A stretch of DNA of 64,000 nt from Atopsyche davidsoni (GCA_022113835.1 JAILWY010000015.1:7788501-7852500); one strand, 5' to 3'. Shown: positions 31,331-46,208, numbered from the stretch's first letter. Translations and numbers: made by a program. The notes: generated by a model not told the origin, from the letters alone.

Positions 31331-33050
31331 TTTTATCAGTGCTTTGTGTAAGATATGCTGTTTTATCCGATCAACGCGAAGGCACGATTTTTACACCAGT
31401 TTCTTTTTTTTTTTTTTTATTGCGTTTCATTGGTATGCTGAATTTCGTCCATCATCATGAAAAATATTTCCTAAATCTATACTTACTGGTGTTGAATGGT
31501 TCTTCTGTTAGTTCGGGATCAGAATCGACAGTTCGGTCCCCGTCTAGCAGACGAATCACTAACTGATATGCAATCGGACTTGTTAGGGTCAAATTAAAAA
31601 GAAATTCAGGTATTGGTATTTTTTTTAAATTACAAAATTGTCAATTGCAGTATGAAAATATATTTAATTCAGTTTTTTTATTATTTCGTGTGTGAAAGTT
31701 TTTTTTTTCTGTGTTATATTTTATAGTATCAAATTGATTTTTGTAAATTAAAAATAAATGTACAATATGTTGCTTTGATTACAAATTGCACATTCTTTGT
31801 TATTTTATTTTCTATAACACAAACTAAATGTAGTCGCTGGTTAACTGAGAGTTTATTGTTAAACAATACTTTTGATAGGTTCTCGGTTCGGCTAGAATAT
31901 ATTCCGTGTTCTCTTCTTACTGTAACGGGATAAAATATTTAAAACGAATCATAACACCTACAAAAAAATAAAAAGTGTATTCGGTGTACCGTACCGTCTG
32001 CGCAATTAAAGTTGAATTATGAAAATACAATGGCTAAGTATGTTAAGAAATCTATAAGCCTACTAAATGGCGATATAGTAGGCAGTTATCAATACGTTAA
32101 TATAACGTTAACGTTCTCAAATTTCATTGCATGACCTACGTTTCTTACAAATCATCATTTTGCATCATTCATCCAGGATGAAGGGTTCGACGAATTGGCT
32201 GACGATGCTCCTTACTTCTTAAGATGTGCAGGTCCACTGTGATATATTACATATCCTAACCTGGTTACGAGTCTCTTACGATCTTTGCATGGCATGGCCG
32301 ATACCACGCGGTAGCGAGTTGTTCAAAACCTCCCTCAGAATGGATCGCGATCCGGTTCGTACTTTATCTTCAGCATGTTGCAGCAATAGTTATAACTACA
32401 GTTACGTGGTAAGTTTCCCTTAACTGTTTGGAGAGCTTTGAAGCAGTCTACTGAAACTATTTTCTTTTCTATGTAAACATGTAATATTTATGTATATTCT
32501 TAGTTAAATAAAAATATTTGATAAGTAATATGTGTTGTGAGAAATCTCTGGTGTTATATTTGCAAGAGTCAAACTCGTTAAATTTCTTTGCAAAATTAAT
32601 TTGCATATTGAAACACTGTACAGTTTGTGATTCATTTAAATATTTTAATGTATGCATTTAAAAATAACAGTAAGGTTGAAATAATCGCGCGGATTTTTTA
32701 AATATTCACAATTTGACTTTGGCTTCTTCAAAGAACCTCTAGGTTGTTGAAAGTTCCAAATATTCCGCTGGATCGCAAGATCTTCGCTGGCTCTTCAGTC
32801 CCCCTGCCTCCTCAGGCTTTTCGGGTGGCATCAGCTGGTCGCGCCTTGGAACGGCTCCATGCGCTTTTCTGCACATCTCCTAGTGACAAATATCAATAAA
32901 TTACATTTCTAATATAATAATGATAATTTATAAAATTATTGTTTTTTATATACTTGATTTTGAAATCAGAAAATATAATACGTGTATCTCTTTTAAAATG
33001 ATTGATTTAGTATTATTTACGTTTGATACAATGATATCGTTTCAACGCGG
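31331..33050. other. AT-rich, no gene seen
   Basis: T-runs and ordinary AT-rich sequence, with a modest GC patch at 32770-32880. Nothing recognised. Confidence 0.5.
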
Positions 33051-33610
33051 ACCGATGCGAGTTCGGGCTTGAGCAGGAAGGAAGAGAGTGGCGGGTGGGT
33101 GAGGTACTTAACAAATTCCAATATAATAACTTAACAACGGCCCCGGCGCCGCGACCCCGTGCCGGATCGATCCCGGAGACCAGAAGCAATCTTCCACTTC
33201 GCCGGGAGAAATTCTCAAATCTGAAAGTTGGCAGTCCTCCAAGGCGCTCGGCCTCCACCGGGCACCAGTGCACCGGCACACCATCACACCATCACAACAT
33301 CACACCATCACACCATACACCACCACACTGGGTGCACTCGCCGGCGTCCATAGCTAAAAATTCAACTCGCCTTACTATAATGTCACTCTTTCAAGCAGCT
33401 CGCTACTTTAATATGGTATATCTTAAAATTCACGTTAATCTGAAATTGATCCACACAGCCAGTACAGGTGGGCCCTCAGCACTATATCTGGATATATCTT
33501 TTATATATTATGGGTTATTGTGTTATGTTTATCATATGGGTGTTCGTTCGCTCGGTGTGATTCCACGGGCTTGCCTTGCCGCTGAAGCTACAAATCGCCC
33601 CTGCTAACGT
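33051..33610. other. GC-rich island with CATCACAC repeat
   Basis: Island 33040-33360. A CACCATCA-type microsatellite lies at 33277-33328. The 170-codon plus-strand frame (33095-33607) passes through the microsatellite and has no domain; I do not call it. Confidence 0.4.
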
Positions 33611-36234
33611 GAATTTAAACTTCGTAGACCTGGTGCTCTCAGCATGACACTAACGCCTAAAAAACATCTTATCAACAAACAAAAAATATTTTGCAACGAA
33701 CGCATCATTGCCGTTGTGGTAATAAAAAAATATATTATATCTGCTGTACATATTTGATAGAAAGCATCTATTTCCAATCTTTAAATAAATTTACTTATAT
33801 TTTTTTCAACACCAGGTAATTATCCGATTAAATGAGTACCCTTTGTCAAAGTCAACACATGTTTTTTTTTATGCGATGGGTGTTCGGGAAGCTGTTAAAC
33901 TATGCTCAAAGTACTAATTATTTTTATAAGTCGTTTCGTTCGCCCAGAAGTTTGACAATTTAACCAACTACAATCATTAATCCGAACCGAGATGTTTTAA
34001 TCACTTTCAAATAATTAGATATTCCAAGTTAATCGAGCGCTTCCTGGTTTTATGTCCAGCATTCGATCTATACGGCCGTCAATAAATAACTATTTAAGTA
34101 TAAAAGTTTTTTCGATCGGTAAAACAAGTGTTTTTTCTATATTTTTATTACTCTTCCTTATCAGCTGCAATTTTTGAATATGTTGACGTTTTTTATAATT
34201 CAATTTAATTCACACTGAAGCTTGCTGGAGAGTTTTTACTATCTCGGGTGATGAGAAGATGGTGTCGACGATGTGCCGCCGCTGGCCAACTCGTGTGTGA
34301 CGCACGGCATGAAAGTTATGATAACAGCCGTCGTTCGTGCTATATTTGAGCTGTCAAAATACATTTAGATTACATAGAACAAAATGGAGTAACGCTTTTT
34401 TTTATTCCATATTAAATACCATAAGCATCTGCTTTGATATGAATCGAACTTATGGTTTATATGTAAAAGGAAAGGGCTACACTTATAGGCGCCTGATAGG
34501 TGACGGGTCGCTCGCCGATCTTTCAACTATCATGATTATATAATTTATTTAATAATATTTTGACATGGCCAAAATTGATTCCTACCCTCTTGAATTGATT
34601 GATCTTTAAACATCAATTGCATAAAATAAACGTCAATTTTATTTTGTATTTTTAATTAATAAGTAAATAAACTACTAAGTTGTTGCATATTTTGTTTGTT
34701 TTGTAAAACAGATTTGATATATCTTTTTTCAATAGAGGTCTCTTATACACGGATAGTTGAGCATTTCGCGTATTAAATTATCTTTTGGAGTTTGCCAGGT
34801 GATATTTCAACTGCGATTTTCTTTTTATCAAAATTTACCTATGGGGATCGCACCCTCGACTTTTAAGAGATTCTAAAATAATACTATTTCCCCACTTTTA
34901 TTTCGGCTAAGTCGAATATGATTAATGTGAAATTAAATGTGCCGTTAGAGGTTTTTTTTAATTAACACCTATTTATTGTACCTCGCACGAGCTCGCAGAT
35001 GTAGTTCAGCTGTCTACATTAGACCGTTTCCTTTGTTCAATCGTTGAACAGCAGTTGCTAGAGATAACCAAACATGATTACAAATCAATTCAACAACCCA
35101 TCGATAATATTCGCAATCGGACACTTTAATGGTTAAATATTAAAACAGTGTAGATATTATTGAAGTATGTGCGCGCTATCGCACAGATGTGCCGTTTTTG
35201 TGTGTCTTTGAATAGCGATAACGAATTTATCGTGACAAAATAAAAAATCCTATATTTATAAATAACCACCCAGCATATTATAATTATTTATTATCATTTC
35301 AATGTTTTCACTGATAGCATACAATTTAAAACCGACGTATCTTTCTTCGATAATTCAACACCACAGATATTGATTATTCTATAATATGATTCAATTAAAT
35401 CTTTTGATTAAGTACCTTCGGCTCGTTCCTTGTGAATATTACAACATTTTAGTATATAGAAAAAACATCACAAGAGTAGCTTCATGGTTCACCGTTGCGC
35501 GGTTAGTGTTGGCGCTCTGAGACTTCCAACACGGAGAACGAGAAGTTACAAAGTTAGGAGTGAATTTCAAAGGTTGCATTTATCCAATTAAATTTGGTTT
35601 CGTAGGAAGTATGAGTAAATGTGAAGGAACCTTCAAGCCCGTTTGGGGAATTCGCGAATCCCTCCCTGCCTGACTTCGGTTTTGCTTGCTGCTGAGCTCT
35701 GAATCTCTGCTCAAAGAGAATTTGCTTATCCCCATTTCATATGACTTGATTCGATCCACGTTCTGCGCCCCTTTCTCACTAAACTTAAGTGTTACTATAA
35801 TTATTATACTGCTTATTTATGTACAATAAGTATTACGATACTTAATCAAATTTACAAACTACCGCTGTAAATATTTTTGGTTCTCTATATCGATAGCAAA
35901 TCTGAAGCTATCGCAAAGGCAACGATAAAAAAAAACGCCATGACAAATTGCAGAAAAACTATTAAAATACACCTTGACATCAATAATATCGTTTTATATT
36001 GATCTATTTCCTTAGGGCGTGTGCTTCCCCGTGTTCGATACAAAGCAGCAATGAATTTTTAAAACAATCTGTAAATATACTTATAAAACTAAAGACGTCA
36101 ATCACACTACAGTGTATTTATATTAGTATAATGAGTTTTTATTGAAAGTGTGACCTTTAATGTGAACATGTGTTTTTTTTTTTTGTTTTTATTAATGATA
36201 GGGTGTTATAGTAAAAGCATATTTCAGATGTTTT
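33611..36234. other. AT-rich, no gene seen
   Basis: Long AT-rich stretch with small GC patches (34240-34340, 35480-35560, 35630-35770). No gene or repeat family recognised. Confidence 0.5.
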
Positions 36235-36420
36235 CAAATGCACGGGTCGCATTGCCTCGTCGGGTGTCACCCTTGCAGCGAGCCAACCCCTGTGGCTCGT
36301 GGTGCTGTAGAGGTAATGGTACTCCGTATCAGTACTAAACGCATTATCCCCCCCCCCCCCCGCCCTGCGCTCACCTGCGATATTAATTTTGAACGCGCTG
36401 AAGGCGAGCGTATTAATTAA
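36235..36420. other. small GC-rich island with poly-C
   Basis: Non-repetitive GC-rich sequence followed by C14 (36348-36361). No recognisable product. Confidence 0.45.
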
Positions 36421-39400
36421 CTGTAATCAATTTAAACTCACCGTTGTCACTTTGGCGCTGTAATCGTGATCTACAGGGTGCTTCCCTGCGAAATATTCTG
36501 ATATAACGTTGTATGAAGCATAATAATTATATAGTAATAATTAATTATAGAAACATACACTACTCTCGGTTAAGTACTTTTTTTACACTGATTTTATATA
36601 TATTTTTCATATTAGATTTCACAATCTACATAGCACATATGTACGTAAAAAAACATTTTTTCCGGTTTATTTTTAGTTGTGATTAAGAAGTGAAAGTATT
36701 TGATTTTATGTTAAAACGATTCTGGGAGTATTATGATGTGAAATAGGAACTCGTTTTTTTTTAAATTTATTTCCGAGTATAGCTAATTTTCAAGAAGTAC
36801 AATTGATACAGACGGACGTAAGTGCATATACGTTTTTGGTAAAACAACGCCCCCGAATTACATTCTTCCACAGTGGAGCAGATCATCGCGTATACGTATA
36901 TTTTTATTTAATTTATATTATAATACACGCTGTATATCAAAAAATTCACCATCCTCTGTGGCGTCAAATTTAACGGGCATGCTGTGTTAATATTTTAAAT
37001 GTGACAGCTATGTCGTAAATTAACAAAAAAAAAAGAAAACTATTCGCCATGCATCGGTTGGGCCGTGGTTATTTCACGTCAAATATAATTTTAAATATAC
37101 AGCGGCAAATTGAATGTGGATTTTAAATTTTTGAATTGAAGCCGTTTTGCCGAAATGTCGAATGTCAAATGCAGTTCTTTGTTGTTATATTTTACACCTG
37201 TGTGCTTTATGACTAAATGCTGGCTTTCGTCGTGAACGTTAAGTGTAATTTATTGTTTTGGTCGTCTGCACACAGTGGCTTTATTGTTATTTGAAATTAT
37301 AAAATTATTATTTTAACGCTATTAACTAAATTTGTCAACTGCTTCTTTCTTTGCTTTCTCTCTCGGTGTGACGTCTCTCTTTTTCCAATAAATACACTGC
37401 TTACACGTCTTTGATATTCTTCATGATTTAGGTGTTTTTTTTTGTAGCGAGGTGTCTCCGTCTCTTTTGACATGACCATCTGCTCGTATTTTGCCAGACA
37501 CCAAACTTCAGCAGCGCACGCTCAAAAATGTTTGTAATAATTATTTTATGACCTAATTATTAAGCTGTTATAGTTTCTGCGAACTCTTTGCCTGACATGC
37601 GTTCCCAGATGTTAAAGGGATGAAACAATATATATATGCTTTTTCTCTTCTCGCTTATTTGTCGATGTGACCTACTTCTGTTATTTAGATTGCAATAAAT
37701 TTCTATACGAATTATTCTTTATATAAATCGTTAAATGTACTCAAAAGAATGTTACGTTAAGAATAAAAATTCTAGTTTTGATTTGTATAAAGTAGGTCCC
37801 TTACCCTACTCACAGTATTTGTACGCGGATAGATTGTTATTTCCATATCGTGACATACTTACGGCAATTCGTTTCCTATAATAATTGCCCAAAAACTAAC
37901 CGTATTTTTGTTGTTTCCTTATCGCTTTATAATTGTCAACCGTTCGTATTGAGCCCACAGAATCGTAGTTTATTCCCAAAGCGACGATCAATTAGATATC
38001 AGGACTGTAAGTGGATTATACCAATTAACTCCACCCCCGCCCTTATCTGGGTCCGATACCGCTCATGACACCTCGCCACTGCGTAAAATATTTTCCTGAA
38101 AATATAATATCTTCGTCTTCAGGTGCCTCTCATGAGTGGAGTTTGGTGGCCATCTCATTGAACATATCTCTATCCTGGGCTAGTCTTATTAGTTTGCCCT
38201 ACTCCCTAAAACGTAAGGTATCCTATTTTGGCAATATTTTCAGAAATACCAAAAAAGAAATTCGCAAAGTTGTGAATTACTAGACTTAGTTATACGAACC
38301 CTATAAAGCGATGAACACAAAGTATCACTGGCTTGGAGTGAGCGACAAATCTTGACTAAGTATATCTTATATATAAAGTAATAAAATAATATATATTCTC
38401 TGAAAATAAATACATTTTATTATTATAGCTACAGATTTGGAACTCGGTATAAAGATTAATAAGATTCAGAGGTCTTATTGTATTAAAAAAACTAGTTCGT
38501 TTTGTGTATCATATAGTCGGAATACTACTAATATATTATGGTTGTGCCATCAACGGATCATTTATTTCTCAAGCCTGTTTTATAATGACGGAGTCCAGAC
38601 ACTACATTTTTCCTTTATTTTGTTGGTCTTTGACTAGAACATTTATATTACTCCTGGATTTGTTGGAATGTATTTTTTTTTAATTTTATTTGAAACTTTC
38701 AAATTATAATAACTCCAGAAAAGAATATTTCTCAATTGTATTTGAGGATTTAATTATTGTATAATACAGAAATGCGACACGTATATTTCAACAATAAACG
38801 TGGCGTTGTTAGTGTTTAATATTTTAATTTATGAAATTGCGTTATTTTGTGTTTACATCTCACACAAGCTATTTATTAGATACTTATTATAAATTATCTT
38901 TTATCGCAGGGTCTTTGAAATATATTAAGTATCGACCATGTTTTTAAAGTAGTCATGCAAACTTATTAGCTTTGCATTACGACTGATAATATTGCTTTCC
39001 ACCTATATCCTTGATAAATTTATTCCTCGATTAAACTGATATTTATATCGAATTTGAGATATTTGTTTTTTTAATGAGACAATTTTTGCTGAACTCAAGA
39101 AGATTTTATGAACTAACTCGTGTATTTCAAAGGCCAGAATTATGCGATGGCATGCGAGCTTCGAATAAAATGCTCTATTTATTATTATTATTCATTCTTA
39201 TATCACCACGTACAGAATATTGTTTTTAAAGTAAAGTTTTTTTTCATTATAAAATAGCCTGTATACGATCTACGCAAAATAATCAAAACCTGTATTATCT
39301 ATTACATTTTGTTTATCAAAATATACATATGTGTACATCAAAAGTTGATTATCTAATCACTGCAGGTGGACGCCCCATTTACAAGGTTAAGGAGAAGTGT

Positions 39401-39950
39401 CAAAACTACAAGTACCAGTATATTATTGTAGAATCCTTTTACGGCTCAATATATATTCATTTCAAATTCATATAATAATAAGTGATAAGTAAGTACATGT
39501 GCAGATATACACGCAACAATGCTTATGAGTAATTTGTTGTTTGACGGGCAAATTTCACCGCCGGTTTTAAACCGAGTAAACAACCGCTCTTGCGGATAGT
39601 TAATCCCATGTGAATGCAAGTCCACATTATTTCTCAATACAATATCCACCGAGCAGGTATTCAGTTTACAGCGACTGGGCTGCGGTCAGCCGCGCTGTCG
39701 AGTGGGGGCTTTTACCTGACAGACGGATTTCTCAGAACACTGCTGCATTATGTGTATTATCATTTCAACATTCAACGCTGATTTGCAAAAAAACGCTGTC
39801 GCTTTTACGTGCCGTCTATTAAATATAACGATTTAGGTTTTATTTTCATCTTCGAAGAGTGTTGGCTAAAGTTCAAATAGCGTTGATGACAATTTGTTAT
39901 ATATTCACTTATTAAATATATTATTGATATTTTAAATATAGCGCATTACA
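36421..39950. other. AT-rich, no gene seen
   Basis: No supported gene. Open frames are below 80 codons and look random. No repeat family recognised. Confidence 0.5.
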
Positions 39951-40135
39951 GCTGATTGCCTGGGGAAAGATCCAAGAAAAGAGGAGTATTGAAAATATAA
40001 AGATAACGTGGATACGGAATTTGCGCCAGTGGCTGGAAGTCGGGAGTACAGCCAAATTAGTAAGACTGGCCTAGTATAAATATTTTCTCAGTGAGATGGT
40101 CACCCATCTCATCTGATTAGATGCACTTGAATAAG
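39951..40135 (+). mobile_element. LINE C-terminal remnant, copy 2
   Basis: Plus-strand reading gives IAWGKIQEKR...WIRNLRQWLEVGSTAKLVR, stop, then YKYFLSEMVTHLI. The NLRQW..G.ST..L.R pattern resembles the C-terminal ends of insect non-LTR reverse-transcriptase ORFs, as I recall them. FLSEMV is shared with the tails at 9.4 and 62.9 kb. It is a dead fragment. Confidence 0.45.
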
Positions 40136-42535
40136 AAGATATAAATATATCTAAGCTATACGAACACTGATTTAAAAAATATATATTTTAAATTATACTC
40201 GGTTTATTTTCTAACCTTTAAAACAATACTAGCGACGTCTATTATTTGGTGCAAATTCAAATTTCATTGATTGATTTACGAATTATTTTTATTATATGCT
40301 AAAAAAATACGATATATTTCATAGCCTTTAAATGCTATGTGTGTATTTAATGTACATTATTGTATAAATAATTGTCACCTGAATGTCGGTATAAAGTATA
40401 ACGCAACTTTTGGGGTTGATAAAACATCGTCCCTCTTTTAGTTATTCGATAAAGCTAGCAATGACGTCACTGTTCAAAATAAACGTTCCCAAATGCACGT
40501 CATGTGATGTGCTGCTTCATAGATATATACACCGCGCGGGTATCAGTGACCTATAAAGGTCTTGTAAAATTATATTTAAGTGGGCTGTGTATACTTCATT
40601 TTTCATTATTTTGTGGTACATGTCTGCTTTCATTCAATATTCACTTAAAATTCGAAAATGCCACTGATCTAAATTGATATTCATGATTGCTTTACTTTCT
40701 ATCGCAGAATTTGGCTTTGTTATATGATATCAGTATTTGAAATTGATATTATGCTGAAAAAAATATCGAAGATTCTTTGTTAAATATATTATAGCTTATC
40801 TTAGCAAATGCTTGATTTTTTTTTTAATATTCATCATTTAAAATATTTAAAATTTTCAAAATTGTGTGTTCTAAACATTATACATATACTAATATAAAAA
40901 TGATGGTCAATAGCACTTCACTGGGCGTGTCATGACACATCTCCAGGGAGTTAAAACCTCGTCGTTCCCGATAGAACACTTCATGGGTGTAAGTTGGAGC
41001 ATGATAAGTGGATTCTGCTTTAGCTGTGATGTAAATTTGCTATCATCTTCGCGTTGCGATTATCATATTCACCGTAATATATTGAGAATATCTAGAGGTC
41101 GTATTTGGATAATTTATTATGTGGTGCTATTGACTGATTTGATTTTTGCACTGTTGTTACTTATCGCTTATCATTCAGTTATCACGGTTTATTGAAAATG
41201 TTCTGATTTATGGCGCAAGCAGCTTTACGCATCGCGGTATTCTAGAAAATGAACACAGTAAACTGATGCAATAGCAGATTAAAATAATTAATTACAAGTG
41301 TGATACTATAAGCATGGTGTTATTTAAAAAATTATTAACATACTGCAGATTCATTTTTTTTATAAGTCTGTATTCGCTCTTTTTTGTAGCCATTTTTGGC
41401 CCTTTTTCAAAGAGAGGCGGCATCGATCTTCGCTCGAGTCTGCAACTCTTCGATTCTGATAATCCAGCATACCTCAGCTCATTATTCATCGTCTTCCCTT
41501 GTGTTCGTATTTATGTGTTGCTAAAAAAATAGTTTTTGACTTATGTTGATCGTCGATGCGGTACAGATGACCGCTGTCACTCACATTTTTTTTTTTTTTT
41601 TTTAAATAATTATGATTTATTTTTAATTTCTCTAACGCCAAAGAAACTTTAAATCCAATCGTGCTCTTTGGTAGTAGTGTCAAATGTCCATGGTGTTTTT
41701 TTAAAACTGTGTCTACACATTAGACAGTTTGCCATCAGAAAAGATGTCGTGCCCTCTCGGAAATATCACGATCCAAAGCAATTTCAATTTAAACGGTTAA
41801 TGTGTAGGTGTCTCGGTGGTCTACCCGCCGACCAGTGAAATGGATATTTGTGTAGAATAACAGAACTTTTGTACGACATTGTGGCTGCGAGAGACTGATC
41901 GATAATTTTCGAATAAAATGCCACCAGAGAGGATAGTTCTTTGTGTCGAGCAAACCTATAAACCCTTATCTATCCGCGTACTCCTTCTTTATGGAAATAT
42001 ATTAGGCAATAAGAGTTTCTTTCATTGTGTGCTTTTTATATTTATGTGTTCCCCTTTATAAATACATGAAATACTTATACAAATATGCCTACTTAACTAT
42101 TTACATAAATACATAACAACGTGTTCCATCTATATCATGATGCGTTCCCGTGGGGGGATGGTTTCTTTCAGAACCATAAAACTAAAATGCCAATAATATC
42201 AAGGAAAAACAGGCTCGCTTATATTGAATCTTTCCATCGCAGATTTTCTTATGGAAATTGTTACTTTTTGTTAAGAAAATATAAATATATAAAATCGTAG
42301 GAAAATCTTTATACTTATCTTTTTGTGAACCTTTTGATTCTTGTTGTTTCAATATTTTTTTGAAAATTTTAGAATATTGCATTGCACTATGAATAAAAAA
42401 ATCTATAGATTTATAAAACTAAAAATAGTAAATACGACGTTTTAAAACTATGAAACAGCGATTTCACATCCGTTTTAAAAAAATATATATTAATTAGAAC
42501 TTTCGCAAGTTTCTACGTAACTTTTAAATTTATGT
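40136..42535. other. AT-rich, no gene seen
   Basis: Ordinary AT-rich sequence, with a T21 run at 41586-41604. No supported gene. Confidence 0.5.
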
Positions 42536-43250
42536 AAACTACAAGCCCATTTCCGTGACCGCTGCAGGTTCAACAGACAGCTTATTCAGCCGAGTGTGCG
42601 ATCCGAGCTTCCCACGCAGCCTGCCCAGACGTCTAGAAAATTCTCTTAATAATTAATAATCACATTCTTTTGTGTTTATCGATCTGTGTACCGCGGAGTG
42701 AGCGCGGGGGGCGCTCAGCGCACACGTACGATTCTTAATTTTGTCAATTGATCGTCTCCTGTCCACTAATCACTAAAACCACTCAAAATACCCACTATGT
42801 ATAATACTATAAGAACCTAAATTGCAATAATTAGCATTTAACATATATTTGTTACAAACAAGTTGCTTTAGAGCTGTTAACATAACCCACACGAGTTACG
42901 TCTCTTGAGATTTTAATATAAACATTTGTCGTATGCATGACATAGGTTATCATAAAAAAAAAATTGTTCAATGTAAAACATTTAAAAAAATGTCTGCCTC
43001 CTATGAATTTTGTTTTTAATATAATGTATTTTATTATGTTCGTGAAGATTTGATGTAGTTTATGTGAAATATTGGCGTATGATATAATTCCGAGTGCACA
43101 GTGGGCGCCCTCGTGTGTGGCCGCCTTGCGCGCTCATTGGTCGGCGGCTAGAGAGGTTACCATAGCGAACTGGGACAATAACTTAGTAAACAGGCGATGT
43201 TTGCTTGCCGACGTAACAGATACTGCTCATTTCCGTAACCATTAGTCTCA
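42536..43250. other. two small GC-rich patches (42540-42740, 43090-43220)
   Basis: Non-repetitive patches in AT-rich DNA. The second includes GCGCGCTCATTGGTCGGCGG, with an inverted CCAAT box, and could be a regulatory element. No gene seen. Confidence 0.35.
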
Positions 43251-45124
43251 TTCTATCTACTCCAAAACATCACCTTTTTGTTAACCTGAAATGTATTTTA
43301 TTGTGACTCCGCACAGCACAGAAACAGCTTCTACTACATTTTCCAAACAAAAACATTACGTGTTCGCAGGTTTTGGACAGCGTCATTGATAAACTATTTT
43401 CTCGGGTGTTATGCCGCGTTAAGGTTTTTCTTTCGTCTTTCGACGTTTCGTCACGCGCACTGGAACCTTTATCAGTGAAAATTAATCCAGTGCGAAAAGC
43501 AAAACGACAATACAAACTTTATCTTGCCGCCTCACAACTTAAACATAAAAAACCTATTTATAATATTTTTTACCAAAAAAACAGCAAATACACAATGACT
43601 TACGACTATTCATTGAGTATTCTATTATATTATTGGAACGTAAACTTCAGCTAAATATATGTTAGATCAAATATAAATACAAATACCGCGTTTCGTTGTA
43701 CACAATGCGATAGCATTAACCGCGCATATTTTGACGTGTAACTTATTTTGCTCATATTACAATAAATAAATCATATCATGCGGATTATATATTTTTGATT
43801 CGATGTTTACATCAAAGCCACCCTGTCATGGATTAAAATAAACGGTCTCTTCGATATGATTAATCGTTAATCTGTTTATTTAAATATGACCCAAATAAGA
43901 TAAATATCAAATACAGTGTCATTCGTTGGACACTTCGAAATTTACAAGCGTTAACTTGTTATGTACAACTTGCACAAAAACACCATCGATTTTTATAACA
44001 TTGCTTATAAAACGTAGTAGTTATTTAATATGGAAATATATAAATTATGAACTTTGTGCTTATTTTTTTTAATCAAAGAATATACGAAGGCGGGAATACA
44101 TAGATGTGATAAATTTGCATTACTTTGTTACTTGAAATACTTTGACACACCTTGTAATTAGATTTAAAATATTTTTAAAAGATTCATTAAAATAACTCAG
44201 ATATTTATTATGTGCCTTCTTAGAAGTGTCTTCTATGAGAGTACTTGAGCATGAGGGAGCGTATTGAGTTGTATTGATTTTACGAGGATAATTATGTATT
44301 TACATATTATGTAATGATTTTCATTCGGCGTGTATGTCGCAGGCGCAGATCAAAGAAGCCCCAAAGCTTAGAAAAGACTAATAACATGGTATTTATGAAT
44401 ACACGGTTTAAGATTCTCTTCTTTTAAATAAAGATAAGCATGCAGAATAGATAATATTTCATACACGAGAGAACTGTAGACTTTATTCTTTAATATAAAA
44501 TTTAAAACCTTCCTTTCACAAATCCCCTTCAATGAAAGGCTTTATATTTTTATGGCAGCTTCATATTGAAATATTATACTCTGCATATAAATTGAGATAA
44601 ACATTTGTTTTTTTTTTTTTTTTAGTATTACGATTTTGTTGTATAATGAATTTCGTAAGTCCTCCCGCACTTTGGATGAATAATAAATTAGCTCGCGACG
44701 GATAAAATTTTGTACGCGATTGATATTTTTTAATTTGATTGCTCGAGCCTCACTTCGGATCGAGTGATATCAGCCGGCTCGGCGGCGAGTCAAAAGTGAA
44801 CCAAATAATACGGATGATGAAATATCTCAAACTTCGGAATAAGGCGTAAAATAATCGTATTATTTTAATAATTATTTCAGTGTTTTTTTTTTTTTTTTTA
44901 ATTCCCGTAAGCAAGTTTTTAGACGAGAATAAATTATCTTATTTAAAAGGGGGGGGTTAAGCCATGGAGAGTACACGGAGAGGGTCAATGACGTTTTTTT
45001 TTTATTGTTATAAAATAATTTACATTTAAAAGTAGGATTATTTCCCCTTTCTATAATAACTCGCGATGCTTTGAAACATTAAAAAAACTATCGCATTTCG
45101 AAAAACAAATGTATTTCTTTCGTA
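43251..45124. other. AT-rich, no gene seen
   Basis: No supported gene. T-runs at 44610-44625 and 44882-44899. Confidence 0.5.
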
Positions 45125-45566
45125 ATGTTTTTGAGTAAAATACTTGAGTGATTTTCCACATGTTCGTTTTTATTTGTGACCGGTTTCGCCAACCTTTCAC
45201 GTTGGCATTATCAAACAGAGTGAGATTTTATATAATAATAATCAATTAGGTAAACAATTGTTAGAAGGAGAGGTTGTTGGAAAGAGAGAGAGTGATTGTC
45301 AGGTGGTAAGGGCTAATGTGATTTTAATGTACCTGACAAGTGGAGGATTCTATATAATTGCAAATTTTTGTGAACAAATGTTTTTATATTAATCTTATCT
45401 AAGTAGTGGCTTTGAGGTGTAGCAGCAGTCATCCTGTGTTGGGGTTTGTCCTGTAGTGTGTTTATCTGTAAATAATAGGTTTTTGCGCAGTAAATGATTT
45501 TTTAAAGATGTGATTTAGCAATAGGGAATAATATGCTGATTTAGCAAGTATTTTACTCAAAAATAT
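45125..45566. mobile_element. TA-flanked inverted-repeat element
   Basis: 442 bp with 22-bp terminal repeats (45125-45146 and 45545-45566), 21 of 22 bases matching: ATRTTTTTGAGTAAAATACT plus TG. It is flanked by TA on both sides (45123-45124 and 45567-45568). This fits a Tc1/mariner-type MITE. No coding frame. A hammerhead-like motif lies inside on the minus strand. Confidence 0.65.
45176..45220 (-). ncRNA. degenerate hammerhead-ribozyme-like motif
   Basis: Minus strand: TTGATAA (consensus CTGATGA), a stem GCCAAC/GTTGGC, GAAA, then ACCGGTC with a GTC cleavage-type end. Arrangement and very short stem III match hammerheads found at the ends of Penelope-like elements. Two core bases differ from consensus, so activity is unlikely. 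Confidence 0.35.
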
Positions 45567-46208
45567 TAAAATGGAATTCCACCGAGTACTCTCTGTCAAA
45601 AATATTGAATTTCTTACGTTTTTATCTTTGAAGTTGTTATAAAATTTGTAAAAGTTCGTGTAGTTCGGTGTACTTTTTTAAATTTACACAATCGTATTTT
45701 ATGTATATTTTAGATTCAAAATATTTATATAAACGTGGTGTCACAGTGTTGCTCAATCCCCTTTGATGGCATTAAAAAATTCGAGACTTCGTTATCTATA
45801 CACCGACGGTTTATTCAACTCCGCGGCTGTCCGCGTGATCGCCGAGCTGAGCGGCCGCCTAATTCGTACGGGCGATGCGCGGCCGCGGCCGGTGGCTCAG
45901 TAATGCAGCATTCTTGGCGTATTGATTGGTGTACAACTGAAATTACGACACGAATGCCCCCCAACGCAACGTTTTGTGTGGCACGCGATACACCGGCGGA
46001 GTCCATTCCGATGTCCCTCCGCGACTTGTCACTGCGGACTGGATCGCGCGGCGCGAAACGGGGACATACTTCATTTAAAAAAAAATCAAATCGATTCAAA
46101 CTAGAAACGATTATAATGATTACCTAAATGCTCCCATTAACATATTTTTACATATAAAGTGTATCTCACACGTATATCCCTGTCCCCACGTAGGATGCGT
46201 AAAACACG
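45567..46208. other. GC-rich island 45810-46070
   Basis: No supported gene. The 130-codon plus frame (45735-46127) and 94-codon minus frame (45815-46099) overlap across the GC-rich island and neither shows a domain. Confidence 0.35.

Noticed and set aside
33095..33607. 170-codon plus-strand frame
   Set aside because: Includes a CATCACAC microsatellite (His/Thr run), has no domain, and a minus-strand frame overlaps it.
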